A DNA stretch of 64,000 bases from Gammaproteobacteria bacterium UBA5109 (GCA_002414385.1 DHZH01000005.1:1-64000); one strand, 5' to 3'. Counted from the stretch's first letter, positions 1 through 9,212 are shown. Notes: generated by a model not told the origin, from the letters alone. Made by a program: numbers and translations.

Positions 1-90
1 GGTGAGGTGTCCGAGTGGCTGAAGGAGCACGCCTGGAAAGTGTGTAACGGGTTAAACCGTTCGAGGGTTCGAATCCCTCCCTCACCGCCA
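1..90 (+). tRNA. serT: tRNA-Ser (anticodon GGA)
   Basis: Complete serine tRNA that begins at the first base of the window. The acceptor stem GGTGAGG pairs with CCTCACC, followed by discriminator G and an encoded CCA at 88-90. The T arm has the standard GAGGG-TTCGAAT-CCCTC form, there is a long variable arm typical of class II tRNAs, and the anticodon loop reads CTGGAAA, giving anticodon GGA (UCC/UCU codons). It is followed at once by a hairpin-plus-T terminator. The gene symbol is only indicative because serine isoacceptor names differ between species. Confidence 0.95.
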
Positions 91-470
91 AATAAATAAA
101 CCCGCGAAAGCGGGTTTTTTATTGTGAGGGAGGGTGAGAAGCCTCGTCAGGGTTCGACAAGCTCGCGATAGCGAGCGCAGCGCGGCCTGTTTTGTAAGGC
201 CGTCCCGCAGGGATTCGCGAAGCGAACCATCCCGACCGCATTCACTGCCAAATAAATAAACCCGCGAAAGCGGGTAAGTTATTGTGAGGGAGGGTGAGAA
301 GCCTCGCCAGGGTTCGACAAGCTCGCGATAGCGAGCGCAGCGCGGCCTGTTTTGTAAGGCCGTCCCGCAGGGATTCGCGAAGCGAACCATCCCGACCGTA
401 TTCACCGTCAAATCAACAGATCCGCAAAAGCAGGTAAGTTTTTCGAGAGGGGGTTGAAGCCTTGCCAATG
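91..470. repeat. 160-bp tandem repeat downstream of tRNA-Ser (two full copies, one decayed)
   Basis: Unit 1 (91-250) and unit 2 (251-410) are nearly identical; a third degenerate partial unit runs from 411 to about 470. Each unit starts with AATAAATAAA and the CCCGCGAAAGCGGG hairpin, contains several small hairpins (for example GCTCGCGATAGCGAGC and GGCCTGTTTTGTAAGGCC), and ends with a short tRNA-end-like sequence (TTCACTGCCA or TTCACCGTCA). GTGAGGGAGGG at 124-134 and 284-294 is the exact reverse complement of the 3' arm of the tRNA at 75-85. A minus-strand reading frame across it (82-468) is made of repeat sequence and antisense tRNA and is not credible. From 471 to 563 I see nothing recognisable. 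Confidence 0.85.
101..120 (+). terminator. Rho-independent terminator of tRNA-Ser
   Basis: A short hairpin CCCGC-GAAA-GCGGG followed by six T residues, 10 bp after the tRNA CCA end. The same hairpin recurs 160 bp downstream but is followed by TAAGTT, so only the first copy looks like a working terminator. Confidence 0.8.
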
Positions 471-563
471 CTGTTTCTATCTATAAGCTTATAAGCAATA
501 TATTCATTAACCTGATTCGGGAATCTTGGGCCTACCTACATGAATCTGACCTGGTAGCCAGGC

Positions 564-1493
564 TCAGACTGCTTTATTCAGCTTCAGGGCTTTTTCTGTG
601 GCCATTTTTTTATCACGCCAATTATCCAGAAACTCCAGAAAGGCTTTCAGTTTTGGCGCCAGCCAGGAGCGGCTGTGATAAACCACATATATAGAAGAAG
701 GGGCTACATCATAATCATCCAGGACCCTGACGAGTTCTTTATTCTCCAACTCCCTGATAACCGCATCACTGGGAAACATACCAATGCCCAGATCTTTCAT
801 GACTGCCTTGATGCTGGCATCAAGATAATTGATAACGATGCGATTGTTCATCGTATAGGTGCAATGTTTGCCAGCACTATATATTGCCGGTTTGGTGCCC
901 AGGGACTGAATGATTGGGTGGTCTTCCAGGTCATTAAGATCGTTAATCTTGCTGTTGTCGGCCAGGTACTGCGGCGTGGCGAAGAAGCCCAGATCGACAT
1001 CATAGAGTTTTCTGGCGATAAGACTGGAATCCTTGAGCTTTTCATTGGCTACAATCAGGGCGACGTCATAGCCTTCTTTGATAATGTCGACATACTCCAG
1101 CGTCAGGGTGACATCGATCTTGATCATTTCGTGACTTTTTAGAAAGTAATCAAACAGGTCATCAAACAGGACTCTGCTCATGCCCGGGGGTGCAATGATT
1201 CGGAGTGTGCCCTGTGGTTTATTGTTGAAAGTGGTAACGAACTGATTGGCTTCTTCGGCTTTATTGACGATTTCCCGGCAGTAGTTGTAATAATCTTCAC
1301 CAATCTCGGTCAGGGCAACATGCCGGGTATTACGATACAGTAATTTAGCCCCCAGGCTACGCTCCAGGTCAGATATTTTATTGCTTACAGTGGATTTTTT
1401 TACGCCCAGACCCTCTGCCGCTGCAGTAAAACTCTTGTTTTCAGCAACTTTGCAAAAAGTCAGCATTGCATTTAAATCTAGTTTGTTTTTCAT
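564..1493 (-). CDS. LysR-family transcriptional regulator
   Basis: A 309-residue LysR-type regulator. The N-terminal winged helix-turn-helix (about residues 8-66) contains the usual pattern AAAEGLGVKKSTVSNKI-DLE-LGAKLLYRNTR and is followed by a linker helix and a periplasmic-binding-protein-like effector domain (about 90-295). Length matches the family. It is transcribed divergently from the DUF1592-type gene across about 340 bp, a layout in which LysR proteins usually control the divergent neighbour and themselves; that link is an inference. The effector cannot be read from sequence. Confidence 0.9.
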   Translation of the reverse strand: MKNKLDLNAMLTFCKVAENKSFTAAAEGLGVKKSTVSNKISDLERSLGAKLLYRNTRHVALTEIGEDYYNYCREIVNKAEEANQFVTTFNNKPQGTLRIIAPPGMSRVLFDDLFDYFLKSHEMIKIDVTLTLEYVDIIKEGYDVALIVANEKLKDSSLIARKLYDVDLGFFATPQYLADNSKINDLNDLEDHPIIQSLGTKPAIYSAGKHCTYTMNNRIVINYLDASIKAVMKDLGIGMFPSDAVIRELENKELVRVLDDYDVAPSSIYVVYHSRSWLAPKLKAFLEFLDNWRDKKMATEKALKLNKAV

Positions 1494-1546
1494 AAAGTTT
1501 GCAATATTTTAATTTACTGTAGATCTAAAGCTTAAATCGATGCGGA

Positions 1547-1568
1547 ATCAGGTCATGAATGACCTGAT
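1547..1568. promoter_or_regulatory. Perfect palindrome upstream of the LysR gene (candidate operator)
   Basis: Ten-bp arms ATCAGGTCAT and ATGACCTGAT separated by GA, centred about 65 bp upstream of the LysR start codon. Position and symmetry suit an autoregulatory operator, although it lacks the classic T-N11-A core. The rest of the 1494-1832 intergenic stretch is AT-rich with no other clear element. Confidence 0.4.
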
Positions 1569-1832
1569 CAAACAGAATTATTCAGTAGCATCAAATATAG
1601 GCGGTTTACTCACAAAATATGCTTGAATGTAAAAATAGTTCGATCGTGGAGGCCAAGTATAATCAATAGTCTAGCATGATTGTACATAGAAACGAACAGA
1701 CTATTAACATTGTTTTAGTTGTGTTTTCAGAGAGCAGCATGTTAAGTATGAACATGAAATTTTGGGGGTAAATCCACACATATATAAACGACTGGGGTGG
1801 ATTACAGAATGAAACGCAGTGAGATTGATATT

Positions 1833-4259
1833 ATGAAGAATTTTCCGAAGCTGTTTGGGGCATCTGCGCTCCTCTCTTTATTGGGAGCAGTGCCCGTATT
1901 AGCGCAGGATTCAGCCTTGGCTGAGCATCAGGGGACTATTGAAAACTACTGCTATGAGTGCCACAACTTTGTGGACTTTTCCGGTGGTCTGGCGCTGGAT
2001 ATTCTTGATCTGGATAATCTGGGCGAGGATGCGGAAGACTGGGAGCACGTAATCACTAAATTACGTGGACACCTGATGCCGCCTGTTGGCCAGCCAAGAC
2101 CGGATGAAGAAACCTATGACAGTCTGGCGGGATGGCTTGAAAGCGAACTGGATACCATTGCCATGGAAGATCCAAACCCTGGTCGTCCCGGGCTTTATCG
2201 CCTGAATCGTACCGAGTACGCCACAGTCATCCGCGATATCCTCGGTATGGAAGTCAGTTCGGACATTGAAGCGACCCTGCCGCCGGATAACTCCAGTTAC
2301 GGCTTTGACAACATCGCTGATATTCTGGGTGTTTCACCGACCCTTCTTGAGGGCTACCTGGCTGCAGCTGACAGAATCAGCGCAATAGCGGTAGGGGACC
2401 CGGAATTCCCACCGGAACAGGTTCAGTATCCGGCCAGCATGGCTCTGTCACAGAATCAGCATATAGATGGACTGCCTTTCGGAACCCGTGGTGGGATGGC
2501 TATAGAGCACAATTTCCCGCTGGATGGTGTCTATGAAATCAATACTTCATTCCTTTCCAGTTCCCTGGATGCCTTGATGGGCCTTCAGTTCCCTCATCAG
2601 TTTGAGGTGGCAATTGATGGCCAGCGTGTGAAACTGGTAACCATCGGTGGACCTGCGGACTATACAGGTGTGCTGGAAAATTCTGCTGAAATACTGGAAG
2701 AAATCAACAAGCGTACCCAGGTCCGAATCCCGCTGACTGCCGGTGTTCACAAGGTCACTGTGACATTTCTGGCCAAATCCAATGCACTGGATATGGACCA
2801 GCTTGAGCCATTTGAAAGAGGGCATTTTGATGCGGTATACATCGGTGGAAATCCTGCAGTTACCAATGTCGAAATTGCCGGACCGTTTAATGGTGCCGCA
2901 CCGAGCCGCATGACTGCGACCAGACAGAAAATCTTTACTTGCTATCCGAACAGTGTGGCAGATGAAGCTGCCTGCGCTGAACAGATCTTCGCTAACCTGG
3001 CGACTCAGACTTATCGTAGACCAGTTTCAGATCAGGATGTTGATACCCTGATGGACTTTTTCCAGGCAGGGCGTGAAAACAAAGGCACCTTTGATGGCGG
3101 TATCCAGATGGGTTTGCGCCGTATGCTGATGGAGCCGGACTTCCTGTTCCGTTTTGAAGAAGAGCCCAGCGATCTGCAACCAGGTGAAAACTTCCAGATT
3201 TCTGATATGGCCTTGGCATCACGCCTGTCATTCTTCCTGTGGAGTTCAGTTCCTGATGAAGAGTTGATCAGCCTGGCTGAGCAGGGTCTGCTGAGTGATC
3301 CGCGCGTCCTTGACGAACAGGTAATTCGAATGCTGGAAGATCCCAAGGCGAATGCCCTGGTTGAAAACTTTGCCGGGCAGTGGCTGCAGTTACGTAACCT
3401 GGACAGCCGTGCTCCTGACTTTGTGGCTTTCCCGGATTTCGATGAAAACCTGAGAAATGCCTTTTTGCAGGAAACGTCTCTGTTCTTTGAAAGTGTCATG
3501 CGTGAAGACCGCAATGTCGTCGATCTGATGACAGCAGATTACACGTACATTAATGAAAGACTGGCATTACATTATGGTATTGACGGTATTTACGGTGACC
3601 ACTTCCGACGTGTGAGCACGGAAGAATACCCGGAACGTGGAGGTCTGTTGGGACAAGGCAGTATTCTGACTGTAACCTCTTTCCCGCACCGTACTTCTCC
3701 GGTTGTCAGAGGTAAATGGGTACTGGATAACATTCTTGGTGCTGAGCCTGCTGATCCGCCGGACAATGTACCCGCACTGGATGAAAATGCTGCCGATGCT
3801 GTGGATATTCGTTCCATGCGTGAGCGACTGGCTGATCACCGGGCAGACCCGGCCTGTTCATCCTGTCATAACGTGATGGACCCGATTGGTCTGGCGATGG
3901 AGAAATATGATGGTATTGGACGCTGGCGTGAGCTGGATGAAGGCGGACTGCCGATTGATTCTTCCGGTTCAATGGCTGATGGTACTGCCATCAGCGGCCC
4001 CATTGCCCTTAAAGAAGCGTTGATTGCTGAAGAAGATATGTTCGTTAATACCTTCGTGAACAGAATGCTGACATACGCAATCGGACGTGGTCTGGAGTAT
4101 TACGATAAGCCTACCGTCCGTGCCATTGCGCGCAATGCCGGTGAAGAGAATTATCGCTTTTCTGCGATTGTTCAGGAAGTCGCGAAATCCCTTCCATTCC
4201 AGTGGAAGCGTGCGGCAGAAGAAGGAACAGAGCAGTTGGCAGCAAGCACCAGTAATTAG
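1833..4259 (+). CDS. Exported planctomycete-type multidomain protein (DUF1587/1595/1592/1588/1585), two CxxCH heme sites
   Basis: A protein of about 808 residues with a Sec signal peptide (MKNFPKLFGASALLSLLGA... ending near VLAQ). The reading frame also opens at GTG 1797 and ATG 1809; I chose ATG 1833 because it puts the signal peptide at the N terminus. A CYECH heme-binding motif lies at about residues 40-44 and a second, CSSCH, near residue 675, followed by the DUF1588 hallmark DPIGLAMEKYDGIGRWRE. The order cytochrome-like / DUF1587 / DUF1595 / DUF1592 / DUF1588 / DUF1585 matches proteins abundant in Planctomycetes and some marine Gammaproteobacteria. Function is unestablished; two heme sites suggest periplasmic electron transfer. 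It heads a cluster with a DUF1552 partner 84 bp downstream. Confidence 0.85.
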   Translation: MKNFPKLFGASALLSLLGAVPVLAQDSALAEHQGTIENYCYECHNFVDFSGGLALDILDLDNLGEDAEDWEHVITKLRGHLMPPVGQPRPDEETYDSLAGWLESELDTIAMEDPNPGRPGLYRLNRTEYATVIRDILGMEVSSDIEATLPPDNSSYGFDNIADILGVSPTLLEGYLAAADRISAIAVGDPEFPPEQVQYPASMALSQNQHIDGLPFGTRGGMAIEHNFPLDGVYEINTSFLSSSLDALMGLQFPHQFEVAIDGQRVKLVTIGGPADYTGVLENSAEILEEINKRTQVRIPLTAGVHKVTVTFLAKSNALDMDQLEPFERGHFDAVYIGGNPAVTNVEIAGPFNGAAPSRMTATRQKIFTCYPNSVADEAACAEQIFANLATQTYRRPVSDQDVDTLMDFFQAGRENKGTFDGGIQMGLRRMLMEPDFLFRFEEEPSDLQPGENFQISDMALASRLSFFLWSSVPDEELISLAEQGLLSDPRVLDEQVIRMLEDPKANALVENFAGQWLQLRNLDSRAPDFVAFPDFDENLRNAFLQETSLFFESVMREDRNVVDLMTADYTYINERLALHYGIDGIYGDHFRRVSTEEYPERGGLLGQGSILTVTSFPHRTSPVVRGKWVLDNILGAEPADPPDNVPALDENAADAVDIRSMRERLADHRADPACSSCHNVMDPIGLAMEKYDGIGRWRELDEGGLPIDSSGSMADGTAISGPIALKEALIAEEDMFVNTFVNRMLTYAIGRGLEYYDKPTVRAIARNAGEENYRFSAIVQEVAKSLPFQWKRAAEEGTEQLAASTSN

Positions 4260-4343
4260 TTTTTGGTGAGTTTCAGACGATAAATAACGATAAAAAGAGT
4301 AAATAAGAGTAGTATCAAGGTATATAACAAAGGAGAAGCAACA

Positions 4344-5672
4344 ATGATGATATTCAAAAAAGCATTACCCAGACGTACCGTACTGAAAAGTGCAGCAGGT
4401 ACTGCAATTGCGCTGCCCTTTTTAGGCGCGATGGTTCCAGCTTTGGGTCAGAGTGCCGCAGTTGCGCCGAAACGAGCTGGTTTCGTTTATGTTCCACATG
4501 GTTTCATCATGACTGATGAAGCTAACTGGTGGACGCCGGCTACAACGGGTGACAACTTCGAAATGAGTCGTACCCTGCAACCGCTGGCTGATCACCGTGA
4601 CTATATGACAGTGGTCAGTGGTCTGCGCGGAGCTGACGGTGTTGGTCAGCATACAGGTGCGCCGACTGCCTGGTTGACAGACACCTATCCCAAGAAAACC
4701 CAGGGTGCGGATCTGGAATCAGGTACTTCTATCGACCAGGTCATTGCCAACCATATTGGCCAGGACAATATTTTCCCGTCCATGCAGCTGGCAATTGAAG
4801 ACGTAAGCGCGCTGGTAGGTACCTGTGACGCTGGTTACAGCTGTGCCTATCTGGATACTGTTTCTTACGCGTCTCCGACCAATCCGCTGCCGACGCAGAT
4901 CAACCCTCGAACTGTATTTGAAAGAATGTTTGGCGGAACCGGTACTGCGCAACAGCGTCTGTCCCGTATGCAGGAAAACCGCAGTATTCTTGACTCCGTA
5001 CTGGAGCAGGCTAATCAGACTGAAAATACACTGAGCGGTGATGACCGCGTGCGTCTGCAGGACTTCCTGGAAAATATCCGTGAAGTTGAGCGTCGTATTC
5101 AGAACGCAGAAGCCCGTTCAGGTGACCTGGCTGCTACAGCACCGGAATCCCCGATGGGAATTCCGCAGGACTTTGAAGAGCATGTCAGCCTGATGTTTGA
5201 CCTGCTGCATGTTGCCTACCAGGCCGATATTACCCGTGTGTTCTCATTCATGATGGCGCGTGACCTGAGTCAGATCAGCTACCCGCAGATTGGTGTGCCT
5301 GATCCGCATCACTCAATTTCACACCATCAGGATTCTGATGAAACCATGATGAAACATCACCTGGTTAACATTTACCACATGGAGCAGTTTGCCAAGTTTG
5401 TTGACAAGCTGGCCAATACGCCTGATGTTGAAGGTTCCGTGTTGGATAACTCAATGTTGTTATACGGTAGTGGCATGAGTAACGGTAACGAGCATATTAA
5501 ATTTGATATTCCAGGCGTGATTGTCAGCGGCATGGTCCGTGGTAACCGCCATATCGCTATCGATGACCGTATGCGTACAGTCGGCGAGATGCACCTGGAT
5601 ATCGCCAGACAGTTTGGCCTTGAACTGGAAGACTTCGGTCGAGCCCAGGGTCGCACTATCGGCTTGTCATAA
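4344..5672 (+). CDS. Tat-exported DUF1552 protein
   Basis: A 442-residue protein of the DUF1552 family, which normally sits next to DUF1592-type cytochrome-like genes. The N terminus carries a twin-arginine signal (PRRTVLKSAAGTAIALPFLGA, written in parts: PRRTVLK then a hydrophobic run), so it is exported folded, suggesting a cofactor or metal. Histidine-rich segments such as PDPHHSISHHQD (about residues 320-331) could bind metal. A good Shine-Dalgarno (AAAGGAG) precedes the start; ATG at 4347 is an alternative. The fold resembles the alkaline-phosphatase/sulfatase-like DUF1501 group by general pattern only; I do not assign a reaction. Confidence 0.85.
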   Translation: MMIFKKALPRRTVLKSAAGTAIALPFLGAMVPALGQSAAVAPKRAGFVYVPHGFIMTDEANWWTPATTGDNFEMSRTLQPLADHRDYMTVVSGLRGADGVGQHTGAPTAWLTDTYPKKTQGADLESGTSIDQVIANHIGQDNIFPSMQLAIEDVSALVGTCDAGYSCAYLDTVSYASPTNPLPTQINPRTVFERMFGGTGTAQQRLSRMQENRSILDSVLEQANQTENTLSGDDRVRLQDFLENIREVERRIQNAEARSGDLAATAPESPMGIPQDFEEHVSLMFDLLHVAYQADITRVFSFMMARDLSQISYPQIGVPDPHHSISHHQDSDETMMKHHLVNIYHMEQFAKFVDKLANTPDVEGSVLDNSMLLYGSGMSNGNEHIKFDIPGVIVSGMVRGNRHIAIDDRMRTVGEMHLDIARQFGLELEDFGRAQGRTIGLS

Positions 5673-5688
5673 TTAACAGGAGCATCTT

Positions 5689-7290
5689 ATGTTTAAGATG
5701 AAAAGACTAAGCGCTTCTATACTGGTGCTGGCACTGGCAGGAAGCGGTCCGGCACTGGCCCAGGTTGACTATTCCCTCGCAGAGCTGGAAACAGCTCTGC
5801 AGCAGGGAATGGACGTCAACTGGTCTGAAGCAGATGGCACCACATTACTGATGCATGCCATCTACAACCAGGAAAGTGACAAGGCAAGACTGCTGATTCA
5901 GCAGGGTGCTGATGTCAATGCTTCCAACCGTTATGGGGCCACAGCCTTGTACCTGGCTGCACAGCAGGGGATGGATGATATTGCTATCATGCTTCTGGCT
6001 GCAGGAGCCAATACTCAGGTAACCACACCAGATGGCGAAACCTTGCTTATGACAGCCTCTGCTGCAGGCAGTGCTCGTATTGTCAGGGCTTTGCTGGCTG
6101 ATGACATGGAGAACATGATGTTGGGGCTGGACCCCAACCAGACTGAGGCCTGGAAAGGTCAGACGGCACTGATGTGGGCTGCAGCTCGTGGACATGTTGA
6201 AGTAATGGAAGCCTTGATTGAAGCTGGCGCGGATCCTGATATGCGCTCTGCTAATGTCAAACTGCCAGAAAGAGATGATATTAGAGCCCAGGGTGGCTTT
6301 GTCTATCCTGATATTCCTCCTGGTCGTCTGTCTGCATTGCATTTTGCAGCGCGAGAAGGTCAGTTGGAGGCCGTTCAGACTCTGATTGATGCTGGTGCAG
6401 ATCTTGATATCGTTGATGAGAAGGGGTCCAATGCCCTGGTTCTGGCGGCATTGAACGGTCACTTTGATGTGGCTGGTGCCTTACTGGAAGCAGGAGCTGA
6501 TCCAAATATTCAGGATGAATACGGCCGCAGTGTTGTATTTGTAGCTACTGATATCAATACCCTGGATGCCAATCCGCGCCCTGGTCCGCGTATCGTAAGC
6601 ACCTTGAAAGGTCCTGATATCGTTGCCATGGCGCTTGAACGCGGTGCAGATCCCAATTTGCAGTTAAAAGATAGTCTGCCATCCTGGTTGTCTCAGGGTG
6701 CCGGGCATAACCGCTTGCTTGATGAAGGTGCAACTGCTTTCTTCCGCGCTGCAATGTCGGCCGACCTGGAAATCATGAACCTCTTGCTTGAAGCAGGAGC
6801 TGATCCGAACCTGGGACCAGGTGTAGTCGAATCCGAAATGTATTTTGGTACACGCCGTGGAGGAACCACTCCTTTTATGGCTGCTGCTGGAATCGGCTGG
6901 CGTGAAAATATCAGTCGCGGCAGGGAATCAGATGCTGTAACGGCTCTTGATATGCTGCTGAGCAATTATAACGTTGATATCAATGACACCAACCAGTCAG
7001 GGGAAACTGCATTGCATGGTGCCGCTCATCGCGGTTCTCTTGCGATCACTGAATTCCTGCTTGATAACGGTGCCGATATCACGGCCTTGACTGAAGACGG
7101 TGGTTCGATTCTGGATATTGCCAATGGTAATCCGGATTTCACCAATCGTGCAGCACCAAAGCCTGAAGTTGTTGCATTGCTGGAAAGCCGTATGACTCCT
7201 GCTGACTATGAAACCATAGAAGCAGGCAAGGCTCGTATCGAAGCGGAAAAGGCTGCAGAAGAAGCTGAAGAAGAATCTTCTGAAGACTAA
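5689..7290 (+). CDS. Exported ankyrin-repeat protein
   Basis: A 533-residue protein with a signal peptide (MKRLSASILVLALAGSGPALAQ) and about ten ankyrin repeats, recognisable by G-T-ALH-AA--G----V--LL-AGAD-N motifs from about residue 30 to 490, interrupted by two insertions (about 165-190 and 275-330). The C terminus is a Glu/Ala-rich tail (about 500-533). It lies 16 bp after the DUF1552 gene, so these genes are probably one transcript, and a strong terminator follows. Ankyrin repeats mediate protein binding; here the protein would act in the periplasm, plausibly as a scaffold for the two preceding proteins (inference). Confidence 0.88.
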   Translation: MFKMKRLSASILVLALAGSGPALAQVDYSLAELETALQQGMDVNWSEADGTTLLMHAIYNQESDKARLLIQQGADVNASNRYGATALYLAAQQGMDDIAIMLLAAGANTQVTTPDGETLLMTASAAGSARIVRALLADDMENMMLGLDPNQTEAWKGQTALMWAAARGHVEVMEALIEAGADPDMRSANVKLPERDDIRAQGGFVYPDIPPGRLSALHFAAREGQLEAVQTLIDAGADLDIVDEKGSNALVLAALNGHFDVAGALLEAGADPNIQDEYGRSVVFVATDINTLDANPRPGPRIVSTLKGPDIVAMALERGADPNLQLKDSLPSWLSQGAGHNRLLDEGATAFFRAAMSADLEIMNLLLEAGADPNLGPGVVESEMYFGTRRGGTTPFMAAAGIGWRENISRGRESDAVTALDMLLSNYNVDINDTNQSGETALHGAAHRGSLAITEFLLDNGADITALTEDGGSILDIANGNPDFTNRAAPKPEVVALLESRMTPADYETIEAGKARIEAEKAAEEAEEESSED

Positions 7291-7319
7291 GTAAGACTTT
7301 GTTATATACCTGAAAAAAG

Positions 7320-7353
7320 GCCGGAGATTGAAAAAATCTCCGGCTTTTTTTTT
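7320..7353 (+). terminator. Rho-independent terminator after the ankyrin gene
   Basis: GCCGGAGATT and AATCTCCGGC form a GC-rich stem with a short A-rich loop, followed by nine T residues. It closes the DUF1592-DUF1552-ankyrin transcript. Confidence 0.88.
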
Positions 7354-7443
7354 GCGCTCAAGGCTTTTTTTTTGCGCTCAAGGCTGTTTTTTGCGCTCAA
7401 GGCTGTTTTTTGCGCTCAAGGCTGTTTTATGCGTACAAGCTGG
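7354..7443 (+). repeat. Short tandem repeat (19-20 bp unit, four good copies plus a decayed one)
   Basis: The core GCGCTCAAGGCT followed by a T run recurs at 7354, 7374, 7393 and 7412, with a degenerate copy (GCGTACAAGCT) at 7431. The array abuts the T tract of the terminator. The stretch 7444-7580 holds no other recognisable element apart from the ribosome-binding site of the esterase gene. Confidence 0.85.
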
Positions 7444-7580
7444 TTTTCGAGGCCCAAAGCTGTTTTAGCAAAGCCCAGGATTTTGCAGTTGGCTCCAATT
7501 CTGCAGATGGTGTACTCTACAGCGAGCTTTTTCAGATAAATAAAGATAGAAAAACAAGACAAGAAGGGGAAGATATAACC

Positions 7581-9212
7581 ATGTCAATTCATAACAAAGC
7601 ATTTAGCAGGCGTTCATTTGTGAACAGCAGCCTGCTTGGAGCATCAGGTCTTTATCTGGGTGCCCATTCACCCATGTTACTGGCACAGGACAGACGCCTG
7701 GCTTCAGTCGGCAGTACTGTGCAGACTCGCTATGGTCGTGTCAGAGGCCTGATGCGTGAAGGCGTTGAGCAGTTCTGGGGGGTTCCTTACGGAGCCGATA
7801 CAGCAGGAGCCAACCGTTTTATGCCGGCTAAAGCACCACAGGCCTGGTCCGGCGTCAGGGATGCCTTTGAAATAGGTAATCGCTGCTGGCAGGGGCCAAA
7901 TGCTTTTGAGCCCTCTCCGGTGGTGCTGGCCATGAATCGATTGGAAACGGAAAGTGAAGAGTGCCTGAATCTGAACGTTTTCACACCTGCAGCTGATAAT
8001 GCATCCCGACCGGTAATGGTGTGGATGCACGGCGGTGGTCACCGTTTTGGTTCCGGTAACTATCTAATGTATGACGGCACTTTGCTGGCCAAGAAAGAAG
8101 ATGTGGTGGTGGTATCTGTAAGCCATCGGCTGAATATTTTCGGTTACATGCACCTGGCTGATATTGGCGGGGAGCAGTGGGCGGAATCTACCAATCTTGG
8201 TACCAAGGATCTGGTGGCAGCATTGCAATGGGTTCAGGATAACATTGCTGAATTTGGCGGTGATCCGGATCGTGTGACTATTTTCGGGCAATCCGGCGGC
8301 GGCGGTAAAACCACCTCGCTGATGGGCGCCCCTTCTGCAGCAGGTCTGTTTCATCAGTGTATTGCACAAAGTGGTTCGACAATGCGCGGACAACCGGCTG
8401 ATGAAGCCACTGAAGCAGTAGAACGGTATCTGAACAAACTGGGTATTGCAGCCAACCAGCTTGAGCGTTTGCAGGAACTGACACCCCAGCAGATTCAGGA
8501 TTCACTATATGGTGATCCGGAACTACGTGATTTCCCGATGGGCCCGGTAGTGGACGGAAACTTTATTCCACGGCATCCCTGGGATCCTTCAGCGCCTGCG
8601 TTCACTGCTGATGTGCCATTCATGGCTGGCTCAACCGAAACTGAAAACGGCTGGGTAGGACCACCCCCTTATGAATTATCCGATGCCGACATGTTGAACC
8701 TGTTCAGAACCCGCCTGGCTAATGATAATGAACAACAGGCCAATGAACTGATTGAGCTGTATCGGGATAAATTCCCGGAGCGTCGCAACCGTATGCTTTG
8801 GTTAACGGCTGAATCTGATAACACACGTCGCTGGAATGCCCAGCAGTTGAACAAACTGAAGTTTGAGCAGGGTTCAGCGCCAAGTTATCTGTACCTGTTT
8901 GACTGGCATTCGCCGGTACATGATAACCGTATGGGCTCATACCATACGCTGGAAATCCCGTTCGTATTCAATAACGTTGATGTGGCAGCTTCAATGACCG
9001 GTGCAGATTCCTATCGTTATGAGCTGGCTCATGTAATGAGCGCAGCCTGGGCTGCTTTTGCCAGAACCGGCAATCCGAATCATGCAGATATGCCGCACTG
9101 GCCGGAATTCAGCACGGAGAATTATCCAACCATGATGTTTGGCGATGATGTCCATGCGGAAAATGATCCGAATCGTGATGAACGACTCGCGCTGGCAGCG
9201 TTGAAAATGTAA
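7581..9212 (+). CDS. Tat-exported type-B carboxylesterase
   Basis: A 543-residue carboxylesterase/lipase of the type-B (cholinesterase-like) alpha/beta-hydrolase family. The nucleophile elbow GQSGGG places the catalytic Ser at residue 238, the oxyanion loop is MHGGGH, and a C-terminal SYHTLEIPFVF supplies the likely catalytic His. The N terminus has a twin-arginine signal (SRRSFVNSSLLGASGLYLG). The frame stays open upstream to 7410, but ATG 7581 is preceded by AAGGGGAAG and puts the Tat signal at the start. It lies just beyond the exported DUF1592/DUF1552/ankyrin set, and two of those products also leave the cytoplasm, suggesting a shared extracytoplasmic role. Substrate unknown. Confidence 0.88.
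   Translation: MSIHNKAFSRRSFVNSSLLGASGLYLGAHSPMLLAQDRRLASVGSTVQTRYGRVRGLMREGVEQFWGVPYGADTAGANRFMPAKAPQAWSGVRDAFEIGNRCWQGPNAFEPSPVVLAMNRLETESEECLNLNVFTPAADNASRPVMVWMHGGGHRFGSGNYLMYDGTLLAKKEDVVVVSVSHRLNIFGYMHLADIGGEQWAESTNLGTKDLVAALQWVQDNIAEFGGDPDRVTIFGQSGGGGKTTSLMGAPSAAGLFHQCIAQSGSTMRGQPADEATEAVERYLNKLGIAANQLERLQELTPQQIQDSLYGDPELRDFPMGPVVDGNFIPRHPWDPSAPAFTADVPFMAGSTETENGWVGPPPYELSDADMLNLFRTRLANDNEQQANELIELYRDKFPERRNRMLWLTAESDNTRRWNAQQLNKLKFEQGSAPSYLYLFDWHSPVHDNRMGSYHTLEIPFVFNNVDVAASMTGADSYRYELAHVMSAAWAAFARTGNPNHADMPHWPEFSTENYPTMMFGDDVHAENDPNRDERLALAALKM

Noticed and set aside
82..468. 128-residue minus-strand frame at the tRNA locus
   Set aside because: It consists of the tandem repeat units and antisense tRNA sequence.
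1..470. Genomic island or prophage attachment at tRNA-Ser
   Set aside because: No integrase or phage gene follows, and no exact long copy of the tRNA 3' end was found downstream; the match is only a tandem-repeat boundary.
7410..7580. N-terminal extension of the carboxylesterase
   Set aside because: The upstream in-frame sequence starts within tandem repeats and would place the Tat signal 57 residues inside the protein.
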